A DNA stretch of 64,000 nucleotides, taken from the NCBI GenBank assembly GCA_004794785.1, contig SJOL01004394.1:1-64000 (forward strand), written 5' to 3'. Within the stretch, counting starts at the first letter, position 1, and every line of letters starts with the position of its first letter. This document shows, one piece after another, positions 60,108 through 64,000 of this stretch. Made by a program: the position numbers and the translations under genes. The stretch is from Opisthorchis felineus. Lineage: Eukaryota > Platyhelminthes > Trematoda > Opisthorchiida > Opisthorchiidae. A model generated the notes under the pieces. That model did not search any database and had not been told where the DNA came from. It was given only the letters and a program-made list of their open reading frames with translations.

Positions 60108-60245
60108 GCTCCCAGATAGCCCAGCTGTTAACGCGCTAATCTATTGACTGGAAGTTCTGGTTTACGATTGCTTCGGGGCAACCGCGATGTATCTAGACCC
60201 TCAAGCTTCCTTCATATTGCATGACATCTACGCCAGTAACCCAGC
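60108..60245 (+). mobile_element. tRNA-derived SINE, copy 7 (degenerate)
   Basis: Plus strand. Worn box A ATAGCCCAGCTGTTAACGCGC, worn box B GGTTTACGATT, and the later cttccttcatattgcatgacat corresponds to cttccttcgggtggcatgac of the intact copy. An old family member. Confidence 0.55.
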
Positions 60246-61574
60246 AAGGATGTCCATAATTAGGCTCTCTCAAATACGGCGCAGATAGATCAACTGTTAC
60301 AATCTAAGTGGGTGGTATTTCTCTGTACTGGTGTAAATATAGGCCGTGGAACGAAAATGCGACTCAATTTGAAATACCATTAAATTTTTCAATGGATTTG
60401 GGTTGAAGCAAACAGACTAGGATCGTTCAGAAATTTATTATTTACTATCATCAGCTCCTCATACGAAGTAAAACCATAAGAAATTTTTTGGTCATAGGTA
60501 TCTAGGTTAATTATCCGGACGCTGATGTTCGGATGTTCCGTGTCTGGAAGAAGCATGAACCATTAGGACCTGTGTTGATATATGAACTTTTCCACCTTTC
60601 AACTAAAAAGAACTGTTTCCTATTCTTTGTGGTGCGCTTTAGTACATCGCATTCAAATTAACTTGCTGCATGCCACATTTAGGAGTTGATTCTCTGTTGG
60701 ATCATCGCTTCAGTACACAGAATCGGACATTAGTGATTTTAACCGTTAGGTATGTACTGATCTGACGACAATACCCAGAAAACATTAATGTTCGCCACAT
60801 CGTTTTTGTTGAAGTTATGGAAATATTTAGACAGTTGTCACTAATTGCTCTTCAGTGAGTGCCTGCGATCTAGCCAGTATTTAATTTGTGAGTAGTGCTA
60901 ATGGATTCCGCTGTAAAGCGCGTGAGGTGATTGGCAACCACGGCCAACGGTTCGGCCTGTTCGACGAGCTTGAACTAACCCATGTAATCTAACTCATTGA
61001 AAGCCAAGGCGCTTACCACCCACTTGTACATGCTACCCTCCAGGGAGTATCCAGACCGGGCGTGGCGTCTTCCAGATAATCCCACCTACCAATAAATATA
61101 ACGTCAACACCCGTAATCCCAAGTAAACGTCGAAATGTTTGCTCTGGTAACAGAAAGTTCACTACCTGGGTAGTAAACATTGTCTAACAGACAGATCAAG
61201 CTTATCTAATTAAGCCAGTTTTCCGGCTCTAATATCTATATTTCTTTGTTCAGCCGTCTAATATGCGCAAACAACAAGTTTGAAATACGGTCCAGGGAAA
61301 GAATTCGAAGCAAGCAAAAGAAAACCGAAAAGTTTTGTTGTATGCAACTGAAGGAATGTTTGCCAAGTCAATGAATAGATTTGTTTGAGTGAATAGAAGA
61401 CTAACTTGATTATTTGAGGCTGTGTTGAGCACCGATTCCCATTAACATAAACCAGGATTTTTCACTTTTGTGGAGAATTCAGTAACGGGACCCACCATAA
61501 AAATTCTCTGCTTATTAGTAGTATGGCCAACCAGCAAAATTATATGTGGATTGTATCGTAACGTGAAAACTTAC
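60246..61574. other. Intron, no recognisable feature
   Basis: No exon or repeat could be supported. Confidence 0.4.
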
Positions 61575-62001
61575 TAGAGCTTTCCATTTTAGTATTGCGC
61601 AGAGGGCTTGTTCGGTCTGCATCCCCTGGTGAGAACGAGGCACCTACAGCTGGGGTTCGGTGTCTGAGTGGCCAAATAGAATGCCCTGCGCTACGAGTTG
61701 GCAGAAGCGCATCAGATTCGTTTGGCTCCACAACATTTCCAAACGCGTCCAACTGGTTATCTTCGCTTTGAGGCAAGTATTCACTACCACTGCCTTGAAT
61801 CTGACATGAAGGATGAAGACGTGCATAGTCCAGTATACCAATATCGCCTTCATGGAAGGCACTGCCATTGGCTTTTGTGTTTGGACTTCCGTCTGGTACA
61901 CCGCGACCGTGAATCAGGGGCTTCAGTTCGTGTGTTTCAGCTGAAAACGTGGCCGATCCAAGGTAGCTGTTGTTTTGGTACTTGATCGCATATTCGTCCC
62001 C
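61575..62001 (-). CDS. Unidentified gene, upstream coding exon
   Basis: Minus strand, 427 bases. Acceptor tttctgtacacacag ends at 62,002; donor CTCTA|GTAAGT follows 61,575. Phase 0 at the start, phase 1 at the end, joining 54,257-54,655 in frame. Encodes GDEYAIKYQNNSYLGSATFS, then FHEGDIGILDYARLHPSCQI, then LPQSEDNQLDAFGNVVEPNE and a Ser/Pro-rich end. No conserved domain recognised. The exons before it are not in the readable part of the window. Confidence 0.75.
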
Positions 62002-63980
62002 CTGTGTGTACAGAAAATTTGACTTTAATCTCCGACACCAAATCGGAGAATGAACAACAATATTATGATGAAAGGAAAGCGATGAAATCGAATTTATGTC
62101 GAATATTTCGTTCGGTTTGTGGACGTCCTTGGATGAAGGTAATAAATCGGCAGTAACGTTTTTCCGAAAGTGGGGAAGTGGTTTAATGTAGATGCATGGT
62201 AGTTGAACAAAGACTTCTTTTCACATTTTCGAAATGTTCATTTTGAACTGGTATCTTTAAGAATAGTGCCAAAATCTTTCAAAACGAGAGCGGACGTTTT
62301 TGAGCACACAAGCGAACGTATTACTGAGTGAATTTTGATGGAAGGTGTGCACTGATTTCGAAAAGAAAAGAATAATGGAGTTGTTTTTCACTTGCCAGAG
62401 AAGAGCCTTCCTTCCATATGACTTATACCGCTAATCCCCTCTACAGTGACCGCCTGAGGAGATCGATCACATGTGGTAGAATCTTAGAGTATGTTTCTCC
62501 TGGCAGTGGCCTGTCCAGGGGGGGACAAACTTGCAGTTTCGATATGGTTATCGTCAGAGTGTCGCACTCGAGTTCAGTTTGACGCTCACTGAAATCAAGT
62601 ATGGTATTTTGAAATGCAAGCGCGGATTCACCATACCACCTGCTTGTTGGGGAATAAATATCGCCTTAGTTAAAATCAAGCTTTGTAGTGGAGTTTAAAA
62701 TGTTTAGAGCTTTATGTAACGTAACGCAGCTATTCTGTGTTCAGAAAGTGGAGCAAATGCACAAAGTTACATTTTAAGAGCAGCGTCACCTTTGTGCCTG
62801 GCCAGTTCTACCCGGTTTGTGTAAAAACACGGACAGCAGAGGTGTACAGCAAGTGCAGTTGTGTAATATCTAACGGTTCACTGGCTGTGATGAATTTTTG
62901 ATGAGGAAAGTTATGCTGCATCATGTGGGATCGTTGTAAATGTCAGCGTCTTGTGATCTGATTTCGAAATCCATCTGATCTGCAAATGTAGGAAACTCTG
63001 CACTAGTTTCCAGCCACCATACAAATGATGTGCGGCCACAAATTACCCAAATTAGAAAATAGTGGAGGATTCGATATAAATTAATTTGAGGCTGAATGTT
63101 TGGCGTGCAGGAAATTTGAGCTCCTTATGGATCAAGAGTGTAAAGTTCGATATTAGGGTGAAACAACAATAAAGGATAGTCTGGCCGAGTAACCTTCTCT
63201 ATTGAAGTTCCAAAAGCTTTCAGTTTTTCCAGGTGGATTGATGTCGATTCCATTTGGCAACCCGAGGTACGCCAGCCTCACGTAGCCGAACACTACCTGG
63301 ATGATTTCTTCTGTCCATATGGTATGGAATGTTGAACGATTGTCTGTCCATGATTCATGTGTGGCACAAAAGCCTCCACTGTTTCTCTGGATAGATAGCC
63401 TTTTTGGAATGAGAACAATAGAAACCCTGGAATGAAAATTCAGTGCGCGGGCTAAATCAGGTTGAGTTACCTTCGAAACATTCTACTAAGCTCATTGATC
63501 AGTGCAAGATCACACTTCTGGCTGGATGTTAGAATCAGTTTTTCTCAACATCCCTCACTGTTGACTAGTCACGGGCCACAACTAGTGCCACGAAAGGTTC
63601 AACTTCTGAGGAAACCCGCTATCAAAGGGGCTGGAAATTGAATAGTATTTAAAGTTTTTAACGTTTTAAACCTTTTGTGTGTGAATTTCACTCATTGAAC
63701 CGCATGTGTTAAATCGACCAATATAGAACTACTGAAAAGCAGAGGCAATCCACTGGCATTTCGATACTGCGGGCAAAACCTAGAGAAGTGCGATTTCCTG
63801 CAGTATTGGATAGGATCCAGGGCGGCTAGATGTGCCTGAATGAATGTATGCAAGTGCAGCGGAAAACGAACTGAATAACATGTCTGAATACCAGTTGCGA
63901 TTAGGTGAATGCAGCAAATGGTCCGACAGATAGATGACAGTCAGGTGAAACATCAGTTTTGGACATTGATTTTATACTGT
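62002..63980. other. No recognisable feature
   Basis: Probably intron of the minus-strand gene. No exon with good splice sites was seen. Confidence 0.35.
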
Positions 63981-64000
63981 CGGTGATGGTGATGATGATG
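63981..64000. repeat. (GAT)n microsatellite at window end
   Basis: gtgatggtgatgatgatg runs to the edge. Similar triplet tracts are LINE B tails, so a plus-strand LINE tail may be cut here. Confidence 0.6.

Noticed and set aside
1..64000. CRISPR arrays, bacterial operons, integrons or prophage
   Set aside because: No regularly spaced repeats, ribosome binding sites or clustered long frames; the window is eukaryotic.

Overview
The window looks like nuclear DNA of a flatworm, most likely a digenean trematode. It carries a CsRn1-type Ty3/gypsy element, trematode-style RTE-like LINEs, tRNA-derived SINEs, Penelope-like relics and hammerhead-type motifs. Host genes are split into short exons, with introns ranging from 50 bp to several kb. 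There are no bacterial-type operons. The species cannot be read from the sequence.

Layout. 1-14.5 kb is mostly decayed non-coding DNA: a LINE reverse-transcriptase scrap at the left edge, a broken BEL/Pao integrase region (0.86-2.08 kb), a faint gypsy integrase trace near 4.2 kb and a duplicated unknown repeat (8.2 and 10.3 kb). 14.5-26.6 kb is a transposon nest. A minus-strand LINE (family A) is split by a young 4,696-bp gypsy element with 272-bp LTRs (17,324-22,019) and, near its 3' end, by a SINE. It is flanked by LINE family B on the left and by a plus-strand family A fragment on the right, followed by another SINE and a second family B copy.

26.66-39.11 kb holds the clearest host gene, a plus-strand homologue of ATMIN/ASCIZ. 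I can trace about nine exons: an N-terminal zinc-finger block and a C-terminal region with five [TV/M]QT-type LC8 (dynein light chain) motifs. Its introns hold SINEs and a LINE B copy with a (CAT)n tail.

39-64 kb holds a second, unidentified host gene on the minus strand. Its last three exons (61,575-62,001; 54,257-54,655; 50,907-51,079) join in phase and end in a stop codon. Around and between them lie a nearly complete but broken LINE A copy (45.2-49.1 kb) with its own SINE insertion, two Penelope-like fragments (RT at 40.9 kb, GIY-YIG end at 55.7-56 kb), and a scattered set of hammerhead-ribozyme-like cores (38.2, 40.2, 42.2, 52.7, 53.5, 57.2 kb). Two of these cores are joined to tRNA-like SINE heads.

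The most noteworthy points are the flatworm ATMIN gene with its two 50-bp introns, the dated nest of insertions, and the dispersed hammerhead motifs carried by two different sequence contexts.
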